From Wenzhouxiangella sp. XN79A (GTDB lineage Bacteria > Pseudomonadota > Gammaproteobacteria > Xanthomonadales > Wenzhouxiangellaceae), in the NCBI RefSeq assembly GCF_012272825.1, contig NZ_JAAWWS010000142.1, forward strand, positions 1 to 64,000: a DNA stretch of 64,000 bases, given 5' to 3'. Made by a program: the position numbers and the translations under genes. A model generated the notes under the pieces. The model was not told the origin of the DNA, did not search any database, and worked only from the letters and a program-made list of their open reading frames with translations. Below, one piece after another: positions 55,718 to 64,000 of the stretch. Numbering within the stretch: position 1 is the first letter of the stretch; every line of letters starts with the position of its first letter.

Positions 55718-56581
55718 TCAGAACCGGTCGAGCGGGATCTTCAGATAGGCGACGCCGTTGTCCTCCGGCGTCGGCCGATGGCCGGCGCGGATATTGATCT
55801 GTATGGCGGGAAGGATCAGCTTCGGCATGCCCAGGGTGGCGTCGCGCTCGTGGCGCAGCTTCACGAACTCCTCCTCGGTGCGTTCGCCGCCGACGTGGAC
55901 GTTGTCCGCCTTCTGTGCCGCCACCGTGGTCTCGTAGCGCAGCTCGCGCCCGCCCGGAGCGTAGTCGTGGCACATGAACAGCCGGGTATCGTCCGGCAGT
56001 GCGAACAGGCGGCGGGTGGATTGCCAGAGGACGTGGGCATCGCCGCCGGGAAAGTCGCAGCGCGCGGTACCCGCGTCGGGCATGAACAAGGAATCGCCGA
56101 CGAAGGCCGCGTCGCCGATGAGGTAGGTCACCGAGTCCGAGGTGTGACCCGGCGTCGGAATGACGCGGCCGGTCAGGCCCCCGATCGCGAAGGTTTCGTC
56201 ATCGGCGAACAGATGGTCGAACTGCGAGCCGTCCGTGACCAGTGCCTCGCCGAGGTTCAGGACCTCGCGGAACGTGGCCTGGACCTTCGTGATTCCGCGG
56301 CCGATGCCGATGCGGCCGCCGAGTTCGCCCTGCAGGTACGGCGCGGCGCTCAGGTGATCGGCGTGGGCGTGGGTTTCGAGAATCCACGCGGTCTCCAGGC
56401 GGTGCTGCCTGACGAACGCGATCACTTCGTCGGCGGCGTCGGTCGAGGTTCGCGCCGCGGCGGCGTCGTAGTCCAGCACCGGGTCGACGATCGCGGCCGA
56501 AGCGCTGCCCGGGTCGCGGACGACGTAGCTGAACGTGCCGGTGGGTTCATGGTGGAAGGCGTGGACGTCGGGTTTGGTCAT
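55718..56581 (-). CDS. MBL-fold hydrolase, persulfide dioxygenase (ETHE1/Blh) type
   Basis: The 287-residue protein has the metallo-beta-lactamase motif H71-A-H73-A-D75-H76, then PTPGHTSDSVTYL and GDSLFMPDAGTARCDFPGGD. This combination matches bacterial Blh/ETHE1-type sulfur dioxygenases that oxidise glutathione persulfide during sulfide detoxification. No BigR/ArsR regulator gene is adjacent. It lies 62 bases downstream of the radical SAM gene on the same strand, but an inverted repeat in the gap suggests its own control. Confidence 0.87.
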   Translation of the reverse strand: MTKPDVHAFHHEPTGTFSYVVRDPGSASAAIVDPVLDYDAAAARTSTDAADEVIAFVRQHRLETAWILETHAHADHLSAAPYLQGELGGRIGIGRGITKVQATFREVLNLGEALVTDGSQFDHLFADDETFAIGGLTGRVIPTPGHTSDSVTYLIGDAAFVGDSLFMPDAGTARCDFPGGDAHVLWQSTRRLFALPDDTRLFMCHDYAPGGRELRYETTVAAQKADNVHVGGERTEEEFVKLRHERDATLGMPKLILPAIQINIRAGHRPTPEDNGVAYLKIPLDRF

Positions 56582-56592
56582 GGCGGAGCCGG

Positions 56593-56618
56593 GGTATATA
56601 CGTGGTCTCGAATATACC
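56593..56618. promoter_or_regulatory. Possible operator upstream of the MBL gene
   Basis: GGTATAT at 56593-56599 and ATATACC at 56612-56618 form a 7-bp inverted repeat with a 12-base spacer, 12 bases upstream of the MBL start. It could be a repressor site or simply a pair of AT-rich promoter elements. Confidence 0.4.
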
Positions 56619-56643
56619 GCCTCGCCGTCCCGTTCGCCGGCGT

Positions 56644-57726
56644 TCAGATCAGCGCGAGTTGATCGCCGCTGCGCGTTGGACGGCGGAACTGCGAGGTGTC
56701 GAGCTCGAAGCGGTCGTCGCCGGTCAGCCCGAATCGGCGCTGCGCGACGCGGAAGCGGTTGCGGATCAGGGTCGCGAACGGGCCGGTGCCGGTCATTCGG
56801 GTGCCGAAGGCGCTGTCGTAGTCCTTGCCGCCGCGCATCTGTTGCACGAGGCTCATGACGTGCTTCGCCCGGTCCGGGTAGTTCCTGGCCAGCCAGTCCC
56901 GGAACACGGTCTTCAACTCGTGCGGGAGGCGCAGCAGCACGTAACCGGCCGCGCCGGCACCGGCGTCGGCGGCGGCCTCGAGGATCGCTTCGATCTCGCG
57001 GTCGTTGATCTGCGGGATGACCGGTGCGGCCAGCACGCCCGGCTTCAGGCCCAGGTCGGCCATCGCTCGCAGGACCTTCAGGCGGCCCGCCGGCGAGGCG
57101 GTCCGGGGCTCGAGCGTGCGCTTCAGGTCGTCGTCCAGCGTGGTCAGGCTGACCGAGACCGACAGCAGGTTGCGGTCGGCCAGTTCGCCGAGTACGTCCA
57201 GATCGCGCAGGATCGTGATGCCCTTGGTCAGGATCGACACCGGGTGACGATATTCCAGCAATAATTCAAGCAGTTGCCGCGTGATCTTCAGCTTGCGCTC
57301 GATCGGCTGGTAGGCGTCGGTGTTGATGCCGAGCACGATCGGCTTGCACACGTAGTTCGGATTCCGCAGCGCAGCCTCGAGCAGCTCGAGCGCGTTGTGC
57401 TTGAAGAACAGCTTCGTCTCGAAATCCAGTCCCGGCGACAGGTCGAGCCGGGCGTGCGAGGGTCGAGCGAAGCAGTAGACGCAGCCGTGCTCGCAGCCGC
57501 GATAGGGGTTGATCGACTGCTCGAAGGGCACATCCGGCGACTGGTTGCGGCTGATGATCGACTTGGCCGTCTCGGCCGTGACCGTGGTCGGAAGCGCTGG
57601 CAGGTCCTCGATTTCGCGCGGCCAGCCGTCGTCGACCGGGCTACGGCCGATCCGCGTGTACCGATGCTCGGGATTCGTTCCAGCGCCGCGGCCGCGAGGC
57701 CGGGGTTGATCGAGATGGATCGTCAT
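56644..57726 (-). CDS. PA0069 family radical SAM protein
   Basis: The 360-residue protein has the radical SAM cluster motif C-E-H-G-C-V-Y-C (in NPYRGCEHGCVYCFAR) and the family-specific PRPRGRGAGTNPEHRY start. It also has the GINTDAYQPIER and PVIPQINDREIEAILEAA segments. The family is related to spore photoproduct lyase-like (SplB-type) proteins, and the reaction is unknown. An SOS box with perfect CTGT-N8-ACAG lies immediately before the ATG at 57726, so LexA control is likely. A longer in-frame start at 57831 would run through that box and is rejected. Confidence 0.9.
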   Translation of the reverse strand: MTIHLDQPRPRGRGAGTNPEHRYTRIGRSPVDDGWPREIEDLPALPTTVTAETAKSIISRNQSPDVPFEQSINPYRGCEHGCVYCFARPSHARLDLSPGLDFETKLFFKHNALELLEAALRNPNYVCKPIVLGINTDAYQPIERKLKITRQLLELLLEYRHPVSILTKGITILRDLDVLGELADRNLLSVSVSLTTLDDDLKRTLEPRTASPAGRLKVLRAMADLGLKPGVLAAPVIPQINDREIEAILEAAADAGAGAAGYVLLRLPHELKTVFRDWLARNYPDRAKHVMSLVQQMRGGKDYDSAFGTRMTGTGPFATLIRNRFRVAQRRFGLTGDDRFELDTSQFRRPTRSGDQLALI

Positions 57727-57727
57727 G

Positions 57728-57743
57728 CTGTATACATTAACAG
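57728..57743. promoter_or_regulatory. LexA (SOS) box
   Basis: CTGTATACATTAACAG is an exact CTGT-N8-ACAG LexA operator. It ends one base before the radical SAM start codon. No separate ribosome site fits between box and ATG, so the message may be leaderless. Confidence 0.75.
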
Positions 57744-57845
57744 TATTCTGCGCGCCGGCACAAGGCCGGTGTTGGGCGTCGGGTTGCAGGACCGGGACTG
57801 AACTGGCTACGCTGCAGTCGATCCTCGTCACTGGGGTTTGGAGCC

Positions 57846-59084
57846 ATGATCCGAAACGCCACGATGGCGACCGCGGCTTTCGTGGTCGGACTCAGCGGGT
57901 TCGTCGGTGCCGTCCAGGCCCAGCGGACCGTGCCGGAAGCGCCGTATTCGGTTCCCCTGCTCGACGCCCGCGGGGCGGCGCTGGGAACGACGCGCTACGG
58001 CTCGGCGGCGCTGCCATCCGAAGACGACCCGGCCCGCGCGCGATTGATCGAGGCGGCGGCCGCCGGGTTGCGCGGGTACACCGTGTATCTGGACTGGCCG
58101 GCGCTGGAACCCTCGCCCGGCGTCTATTCCTTCGACGCGGTCCGATCCGAACTCGATGCGCTGCAGGCCCTCGGCATCCAGTCCTTCGTCAACATCACCG
58201 TCGGTGACATCGGCGAATACGTGGTACCGGCACCGTATGCCGACGGCGAGGGCGGGCTGGCGCCGGGTGTCCGACTGGACGATCCCGCGCTGCTGGAACG
58301 CTTCGGCGCGCTGCTCGACGCGCTGGTGCCGGAGCTGGTCGATCGCGGCGCCTTCGTGCTTGCGGTGGGCAACGAGATCGACGACCGGCTCGACGACGAT
58401 GCCGAGGAGCGGGCGGCCTACCGGGTGTTCGCCGAGGCCGCCCGCGAGCGGGTCCGCGCACTCGAACCGGACCTGTTGGTCGGCATCACGCTGACGTCGA
58501 ACGCCCATCGCGGCGATACGGCGACGCGTGCGGCGCTCATCGATGTGACCGATTTCCTGGCGATCAACTACGCGCCGATCGCGCCGGATTTCTTCGTTCG
58601 GCCCGAAGCCGAGATCGCTGCCGATTTCACGGAAGCCATGGACGCGATGCCGCCGGGGCCGATCCTGATCCAGGAGCTGACCTGCCCGAACCCGGCCTCG
58701 ATGAACGCCTCGCTGGCCTGGCAGGCGGCCTGTTTCGAGATTTTGCTCGATGCCATCGGCCGCAATCCCCGGATCCGCTTCGCGTCGGTGTTCACGCTGG
58801 AGGACTTCGACGGCGCGACCTGTGCGGCGGTGCAGCAGGCGCTGGGCGCCGGGCTGGACGATGTGCCGCCGGACTTTCGGCAGCGCTTTCTCGACTATCT
58901 CTGTGGCCTCGGGGTGCTGGCATCCGACGGCACGCCGCACCCGGCCTGGGCGGCGCTGCTCGACTTCTTGCAGCGGCCGGTTGGCCGGCTCCGGCTCGAG
59001 CTCCGGCAGGGCGGAGGCGGCGCGTCGGTTTCCGGTGGCTCGTCGATGGACGCGTCCCGTCCCGGTGTCCGTCGCCTTCGGTGA
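57846..59084 (+). CDS. Exported TIM-barrel (glycoside-hydrolase-like) protein
   Basis: The 412-residue product has a signal peptide (GAVQAQ-RTV) and a barrel-like fold: YTVYLDWPALEPSPGVYSFD at the start and VLAVGNEIDDRL with N176-E177, the usual acid/base motif of clan-A glycosidases. It also has ILIQELTCPNP with E277, a plausible nucleophile on strand 7. The specific family cannot be named. It is likely a periplasmic or secreted sugar hydrolase. It is divergent from the radical SAM gene. Confidence 0.7.
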   Translation: MIRNATMATAAFVVGLSGFVGAVQAQRTVPEAPYSVPLLDARGAALGTTRYGSAALPSEDDPARARLIEAAAAGLRGYTVYLDWPALEPSPGVYSFDAVRSELDALQALGIQSFVNITVGDIGEYVVPAPYADGEGGLAPGVRLDDPALLERFGALLDALVPELVDRGAFVLAVGNEIDDRLDDDAEERAAYRVFAEAARERVRALEPDLLVGITLTSNAHRGDTATRAALIDVTDFLAINYAPIAPDFFVRPEAEIAADFTEAMDAMPPGPILIQELTCPNPASMNASLAWQAACFEILLDAIGRNPRIRFASVFTLEDFDGATCAAVQQALGAGLDDVPPDFRQRFLDYLCGLGVLASDGTPHPAWAALLDFLQRPVGRLRLELRQGGGGASVSGGSSMDASRPGVRRLR

Positions 59085-59220
59085 TCCGATCGGTAGGACG
59101 ACCCGATCCGTCGTGCATCCGGTTTCCGACAGCAGTCCGCTCGGGTCGATCGACGGCGGTACGTCGGGATCGATCGGGTCGCCGATCACCTGCAACCCGC
59201 TGATGTTGCCGGTACCGTCC

Positions 59221-59280
59221 CGACGATCATCGCGACGATCATCGCGACGATCAACCCCGACGATCAACCCCGACGATCAA
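59221..59280. repeat. Five-copy tandem repeat of CGACGATC, period 12-13
   Basis: CGACGATC recurs at 59221, 59233, 59245, 59258 and 59271. The change of period from 12 to 13 coincides with a change from ATCG to AACCC in the spacer. Confidence 0.8.
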
Positions 59281-59285
59281 GCAGG

Positions 59286-59430
59286 CTGTTTCGAGATTCC
59301 GCGCCCGGCGCCTGGCCTGCGTTCGGCCAACTCGGCGATGGCCCGGTCCCGATCGAGCAGCAACCAGGTCCTCCGGCCGTCGACGACGCGATACAGCAGC
59401 CGGTCGCGACCGCCGTCGTGGCGGCTGCCC
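59286..59430 (-). pseudogene. Orphan fragment of an RHS core
   Basis: On the minus strand the reading RDRLLYRVVDGRRTWLLLD followed by RDRAIAELAE closely parallels RDRLLYRIVDGQKTWFLHD with RDNVIAEFAD encoded at about 60125-60215 in the large RHS gene. The DNA is also clearly similar. It lies just downstream of that gene and has neither start nor end of its own. It is therefore a displaced remnant, as left by RHS tip exchange. Confidence 0.75.
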
Positions 59431-59478
59431 CTTGGCATTCGGCGTCGTCGCGGCCCCATCGGAGAGCGCCGATGCAGA

Positions 59479-62400
59479 TCACTCGGGAGCGTTGCAGCCG
59501 GTGATCGGTTGCAGATCGGATCGCTCGATGGTCGGGTTCGCGGCTGCCTGGGCAGGATTCATGATGATTTCGGCCAGTGGGTCGAAATAAGCGAAATTGG
59601 CGGCCGACCAGTTCGCGATGTGGCACGGGTAGCTCAGGTCGTCGGGGTTTCCGGGGATGACCGTTCGGGCGGCGGTAATGAACGTCTCGAGAAAGAGTGC
59701 CCAGTCGTAGGCCGGACCTTCTCCGGTCGGGTCGGTGAATCGGGTGGGGTGGTTGTAGACGTAGCGGTAGAGGTTGAAGTCGCGTCCGCCGTGTCGGATC
59801 GGGTCTTCCTGCGTGAATCGGCCAAGATACGGGTCGAGGAAGCGCCGGCGATTGTCGTAGAGGCCGATGGCGTCCAGGTAAGGCCGTGCGGCAAAGCGCA
59901 GCGGTTCGTCGCCGGCCGGCAGCGAACCGGCCTGCAGGTTGCCGAAGGCGTCGTAGTCGACCCAGCTCAGCGCGAGGTAGTTCTGATCGGTGATCCCGCG
60001 GATCGATCCGATCGCGTCGCGCAGGAACCAGCGCTCTCCGATCGCGTCGTCGCGCCAGGCCGCGTGGATCTGATCCATGGACGACGGATCGTAGAGGTAG
60101 GCCGTGCCGATCTCCCCCGCGCCGTCGGCAAACTCGGCGATGACGTTGTCGCGGTCATGCAGGAACCAGGTCTTCTGGCCGTCGACGATCCGATACAGCA
60201 GACGGTCACGGTAGTCGTACTGCATCTCGATCGTCGTCGTGGCCGGCGCGCCGAGGCTCGGGTGGACCGTGGCCAGGACCAGGCGGTCGCGGTGGTCGTA
60301 GGCGAACTCGTCGACTTCCCCGGTCGCGTTGTTCGTCCGCCGGGTCAGGTTGCCCGCGTTGTCGTACTCGTAGCCGAAGTCCCCCGCCGCGGTGATGCGG
60401 TTGGCGGTCGCGACGGTCGCGGTTCCCGGCGCCAGATGCGACGTGATCCGGTTGCCGGCGGCGTCGAAGCCGTAGCTTTCGTCGGCGTAGGCCGGGTTGT
60501 CGTGAGTGGCCGCTGTCAGCTGGCTGTCGACGTCGTAGCCGTAGCTCACCGTGTTGGCGGCGTGCTGTTCCTGCGTGATCCGGCCCCCGGCGTCGTGCTG
60601 GTAGAGCAATTCGCCGTTCGGGTGCAGCAGCAGGCCGGTCGGGTCTTCGTGCCGGATCGAACTCAGGCGGCCCAACGGGTCGTAGCCGTACCGGGTCACG
60701 GAACGGGCCGCGCTGCCGCCCGATGCGGTCGTGCTCTCGATTCGGCTGATCTTGCCGTCGCCGCGCCGGATCATGCGCACCGAGTTGCCGCCGCCGTCCG
60801 GATGCGTCCACCGCAGGCCCCAGCTGCGGCCTCCGAAGACGTCGACACTGATGCTGGCTTGCGCCGTGAATCCGATCCTGGCGTTGATCACCGTCGGAAA
60901 TTCCGCGTCGCCGCTCCAGGCGTAGCTGACGTTCCAAGCGGCCTGCCCGGGCAGGGTGTACTGCACACTGTTCGGACGGGGCAACGCTCCCGAGTACTCC
61001 AGCGTGTAGGTCTCGCCGCCGACCCCATCGTCCACCCAATCGTCCACCCGCCGCAGGCCCTGGGTCGCGCTGTAGGTCATCTCGATCTCCCGCACCACGG
61101 CGCCGCCGCCGTCATGCCAGCGCTCGAAGCGCAGGCGGCGGTTGGCGTCCCATTCGAAGGTACGCCGCAGGCCGTTGCGGTTGACGACCTCGATCACGTT
61201 GCCGTTCTCGTCGACGACGCGGGTCTCGGACGCTCCGGCGCCGTCGGTGTAGCCGACCATCGCGTCGGTGCTGTCCCAGCTGTAGGTGCTGGTGTTGCCG
61301 AGGGGGTCGGTGATGCCGAGGGGATTCCCGTCCGGGTCGTAACTGGTCGTCGTCTCGGCGCCGCTCGACAGCACCACGCGGGTCGGACGTTCGTTCGCAT
61401 CGAAGTCGATCCGCGTCACATTGCCGAGCCGATCGGTACGGGTCCACGAGCCGTCGGCGTTCTCGACCAGCGTGGCCGTGTTCCCCAGCGCGTCGGTCTG
61501 CGTGTTCAGGCGGCCAGCCGGCGTGAAGCCGATGTCCAGCGGGCCATCCGCGTCCTCGTAGACGCTGACGCGTCCGCTGGCCGTTCGTTCGTACTGCACC
61601 CGTTCGCCGGCAGCATCGCTGCGCTGGCTCAGATAGCCGTTGCTGTCGTACCGGTACTCCGTGATGTCGTCGTTTCCGCGCGAGCGTGTAAGCAATCTGC
61701 CGTCCGGATTCCAGCTGAAGTCATGGTCCAGACCGTCGAAGGGACGTTCGCTCAATCGATTGCCGGCGGCGTCGTAGGTGAACTCGCTGACCCGGCCGTC
61801 GTAATCGTTGTAGCGCGTAATGTTGCCGAACGCGTCGTACTCGACCGTGATGCGTTGATTGCCGAGCGTCACCAGCGGGGAGTTCAGGCTGACCGGACGA
61901 CCCCGGTCGTCGTAGGCGTAGTCCCATGCCTCGCCGCTGGGGTCGATCAGCCGGGTCTCGCGGTCGGGGTTGGTCGGGTCGCCGTACTCGTACTGCGTGA
62001 CGTTGCCTTTCGGGTCCTCGAGGCGCGTGACGTTACCGCGCTCGTCGTACTGAATTTCAAAGATGTTTCCGCGCGCATCCGTCTGGAGGCCGATGAAGCC
62101 CTGCGGGTCGTACAGCGATTCGCGTCGGTTGCCGTTCTCGTCGATGACGGCGACCAGGCGGCCGGTATCGGGGTCGTACTCGTAGCGCCGCGGCATCCGG
62201 CCCTCGGGGTCGATGATCCTCTCGAGGTAGTGGGCCGGGTCGGTCCGATAGACATAGGTCGTTTCCTTGCCGTCCGGGTCGATGTAGGAAACCAGGTCGC
62301 CGGCCGCGTCGTAACCGTAGATCCAGGCGTTGCCGTCCGGGTCGCGGACCTCGATGATCCGGCCCTGGCCGTCGCGGACGAACTGCAGGCCGGGCCCGTT

Positions 62401-64000
62401 GGAGTGATCGATGCCGTTGTCGTTGACGCTGATCCGGTTGCCGTTGAGGTCTTCGGCCGCCAGCAGGCCCTGGTCCTCGTGGAGGAAGTAGCGCCGTCCG
62501 TCGGGTGCGATCAACACGTACTGTTCCGGGTTCCAAGGGAAGCCGATCGAGAACAGCCGGACCGTGCCGTCGCCGTTCAGGCGGAGGAAGGCCTCATTGG
62601 CCTGCGGCACCTCGAGCCGGTGGTAGTTTCCGGGATCGGCCTCGAATCTCGCGAAGTAGGGCTGGCCCAGAGGACTGGGCGGGCCGGGTTCGACGTCGAA
62701 GGTGAAGGCCAGGCGCTCGCCGGTCGGCGCGTCGAGGTAGACCCGGGTGCCGACGCGGAACGGCGTCGATCCGAACAGGCCGAGGGTGCCCGTGTCCGGA
62801 ACGGTTTCACCGATATCGGCGTCGACCAGGCCCAGCGACCAGCCGAAGCCGAGGTCGCCGTCGGTGTCGGCGCGCAGCGAGTCGTACACCCGGGTCATTC
62901 GGAGGGGGAAGCCGGCCAGGTCGAGTTCGATATCGTCGAACTCCAGCCGGTTCCGCCCGAACTTGGCGTCGCCGACGACATCGAGCACCAGCGCTTCGAC
63001 GCGGCCGAGGCCGATGTCGTTGCGGGCGATGATGCGGACGACGTAGCGGCCGTTCCTGAGGACCGTGCCGTCGAAATTCGCGAGGACCTCGGGCGTTGGC
63101 ACCGCGGACGTGCCTTCGCCGATCCGTGTCCAGTCGGCCTCGTCGGACGCGACGTTGTTCAGGTCGACCTGGTCGATCGGCGCGAACTCGACGACCCAGT
63201 CGATCAGCGGCCGCTGCGATTCGATCGTGCCCTCGATATCGACGGTCACGGTGACCGAGTCCTCGACGGCCGGCGAAGTGATCGTCACGACGGGACGCAG
63301 CTGCTCTTCCGGAACGTTCTTCGCCAGCACCTGGCCGAACCAGGCGAACTGGCCCAGGCCGTTCTCGGCGGTCAGGCGCAGGAAATAGATGCCGTCGGGC
63401 AGCGACGACAGCGGTGCGATGCCGAGCAGGTCGGACGCGACCGGTCCCGTTCCGGTACCGATTTCGATGTAGTCCGGGTCGGCGGCGGCCAGGTCGTAGG
63501 GGTCGACGAGGTCGACCGGCGCGTATTCCAGCGTCCAGGCCGTCGGCGCCGGGTCGCCGAGCACCTGGCCGATGATGTCGACGTCGCCGTCGGCGCTGAC
63601 GCCGGGGGCGGGCGTAAGGATGCGCGCACGGGGCGAGGTGGCCGCGCTCTGATTCGACTGGCCGGCGGCGTTCGGATCGAAGGGCACGCTTCCGTCGGCG
63701 TTCATGACGTAGATCTGGAGCTGACGCGTCGCGGTCTGGCCGCCGGAATCGGTGGTTTCCGCTTCGATCAGCAGCTGGCCGGGCAGCAGCAGGTCGATGT
63801 CGGCCGCCGCGTCGTCATCGAGGGTCACCGCTGCACCGTTGGCGGTCACGGTCAGGCTGGCGATGCCGAGGTCGTCCTCGGCATGGGCCTGCAGGCGGAC
63901 CGATTCGCCGGCGCGCAGCTCCGGCGTGGCCGGCACGTTGTCCTCGATGCCCAGCGTCAGTGTCGGCGGCAGGTCGCGGGCGAAGCGGCCGAAATCCAGA
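59479..64000 (-). CDS. RHS/YD-repeat protein, 5' end beyond the window
   Basis: At least 1506 residues are encoded; the reading frame stays open through position 64000, so the N-terminus is outside. The visible N-terminal part has Ig-like domains (LRAGESVRLQAHAEDDLG, VEDSVTVTVDIEGTIES). Many YD repeats follow (YDPDGNPLGITDPLGNTSTY, YDAAGDLVSYIDPDGKETTY) and the core-ending motif YDNRRRFLDPYLGRFTQEDP with FNLYRYVYNHPTRFTDPTGE. After the core comes an 80-residue variable tip (59479-59721) that I do not recognise. Such proteins form shells carrying a C-terminal effector. No immunity gene is seen downstream. Confidence 0.92.
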   Translation of the reverse strand, partial: LDFGRFARDLPPTLTLGIEDNVPATPELRAGESVRLQAHAEDDLGIASLTVTANGAAVTLDDDAAADIDLLLPGQLLIEAETTDSGGQTATRQLQIYVMNADGSVPFDPNAAGQSNQSAATSPRARILTPAPGVSADGDVDIIGQVLGDPAPTAWTLEYAPVDLVDPYDLAAADPDYIEIGTGTGPVASDLLGIAPLSSLPDGIYFLRLTAENGLGQFAWFGQVLAKNVPEEQLRPVVTITSPAVEDSVTVTVDIEGTIESQRPLIDWVVEFAPIDQVDLNNVASDEADWTRIGEGTSAVPTPEVLANFDGTVLRNGRYVVRIIARNDIGLGRVEALVLDVVGDAKFGRNRLEFDDIELDLAGFPLRMTRVYDSLRADTDGDLGFGWSLGLVDADIGETVPDTGTLGLFGSTPFRVGTRVYLDAPTGERLAFTFDVEPGPPSPLGQPYFARFEADPGNYHRLEVPQANEAFLRLNGDGTVRLFSIGFPWNPEQYVLIAPDGRRYFLHEDQGLLAAEDLNGNRISVNDNGIDHSNGPGLQFVRDGQGRIIEVRDPDGNAWIYGYDAAGDLVSYIDPDGKETTYVYRTDPAHYLERIIDPEGRMPRRYEYDPDTGRLVAVIDENGNRRESLYDPQGFIGLQTDARGNIFEIQYDERGNVTRLEDPKGNVTQYEYGDPTNPDRETRLIDPSGEAWDYAYDDRGRPVSLNSPLVTLGNQRITVEYDAFGNITRYNDYDGRVSEFTYDAAGNRLSERPFDGLDHDFSWNPDGRLLTRSRGNDDITEYRYDSNGYLSQRSDAAGERVQYERTASGRVSVYEDADGPLDIGFTPAGRLNTQTDALGNTATLVENADGSWTRTDRLGNVTRIDFDANERPTRVVLSSGAETTTSYDPDGNPLGITDPLGNTSTYSWDSTDAMVGYTDGAGASETRVVDENGNVIEVVNRNGLRRTFEWDANRRLRFERWHDGGGAVVREIEMTYSATQGLRRVDDWVDDGVGGETYTLEYSGALPRPNSVQYTLPGQAAWNVSYAWSGDAEFPTVINARIGFTAQASISVDVFGGRSWGLRWTHPDGGGNSVRMIRRGDGKISRIESTTASGGSAARSVTRYGYDPLGRLSSIRHEDPTGLLLHPNGELLYQHDAGGRITQEQHAANTVSYGYDVDSQLTAATHDNPAYADESYGFDAAGNRITSHLAPGTATVATANRITAAGDFGYEYDNAGNLTRRTNNATGEVDEFAYDHRDRLVLATVHPSLGAPATTTIEMQYDYRDRLLYRIVDGQKTWFLHDRDNVIAEFADGAGEIGTAYLYDPSSMDQIHAAWRDDAIGERWFLRDAIGSIRGITDQNYLALSWVDYDAFGNLQAGSLPAGDEPLRFAARPYLDAIGLYDNRRRFLDPYLGRFTQEDPIRHGGRDFNLYRYVYNHPTRFTDPTGEGPAYDWALFLETFITAARTVIPGNPDDLSYPCHIANWSAANFAYFDPLAEIIMNPAQAAANPTIERSDLQPITGCNAPE

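Larger units (their letters stand above)
59085..59478. other. Gap with a short tandem repeat and an orphan RHS fragment
   Basis: No complete gene is present. On the minus strand a protein-like stretch (GNISGLQVIGDPIDPDVPPS, about 59130-59215) has no start and may be decayed. It is followed by the tandem repeat and the RHS remnant described separately. Confidence 0.45.

Noticed and set aside
59221-59280. Short tandem repeats considered as a CRISPR array
   Set aside because: Units are 12-13 bases with no unique spacers and no cas genes nearby. This is a simple tandem repeat.

Overview
The window is GC-rich chromosomal DNA from a free-living Gram-negative bacterium, most likely a gammaproteobacterium near the Xanthomonadales/Wenzhouxiangellaceae. 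The basis is the mix of lipobox lipoproteins, IPTL-CTERM-type secreted protein, DUF6279/DUF1499/DUF421/DUF808 families, an AcnB-type aconitase, a HiPIP and a PA0069-type radical SAM protein. The taxonomic placement is inference. I recognised no rRNA, tRNA, CRISPR array or prophage.

Layout. 1-1573: an IS110-family insertion with a hairpin-rich upstream end. 1574-5686: a DUF6279 lipoprotein, a cold-shock/DUF1294 membrane fusion, a YfcC-type transporter and a polysaccharide deacetylase. 5837-14552: exported proteins (Fn3 repeats with IPTL-CTERM, two parallel beta-helix proteins, an FG-GAP-like protein) and an aldo/keto reductase. 14758-15522: a dense cluster of non-coding elements bounded by inverted repeats. 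15521-23081: small membrane and envelope proteins (DUF421, DUF4112, YqaE/Pmp3, DUF808, DUF1499), a membrane-anchored hydrolase, a TlpA-like protein and a mini potassium channel. 23530-31542: aconitase B, an OB-fold exported protein, a broken TlpA-like paralogue, a HiPIP, and the bicarbonate-uptake pair sbtA-sbtB with a divergent LysR regulator. 31571-43334: cupin, a Fur-box locus, NlpE-META lipoprotein, WD40-like propeller, lectin-like protein, SMR efflux pump, reprolysin-like metalloprotease and a HAF-repeat protein. 43655-57726: a CadC/TolB-like regulator, a serine hydrolase, a five-PAS GGDEF-EAL protein, a secreted fibre-like protein, a metallophosphoesterase, a persulfide-dioxygenase-like MBL protein and a radical SAM protein with an SOS box. 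57846-64000: a TIM-barrel protein and a large RHS protein running off the window edge, with an orphan RHS fragment downstream.

Two themes run through the window. First, seven predicted exported proteins of unrelated folds end in the same short C-terminal motif, roughly F-x-D-G-F-E, which looks like an undescribed sorting or anchoring tag; it sits beside IPTL-CTERM-like tags on other proteins. Second, at least three families of short non-coding elements with terminal inverted repeats lie in gene-free gaps. Some share a core sequence but have different ends, and two abut stop codons exactly. These two themes are the best candidates for new biology here.
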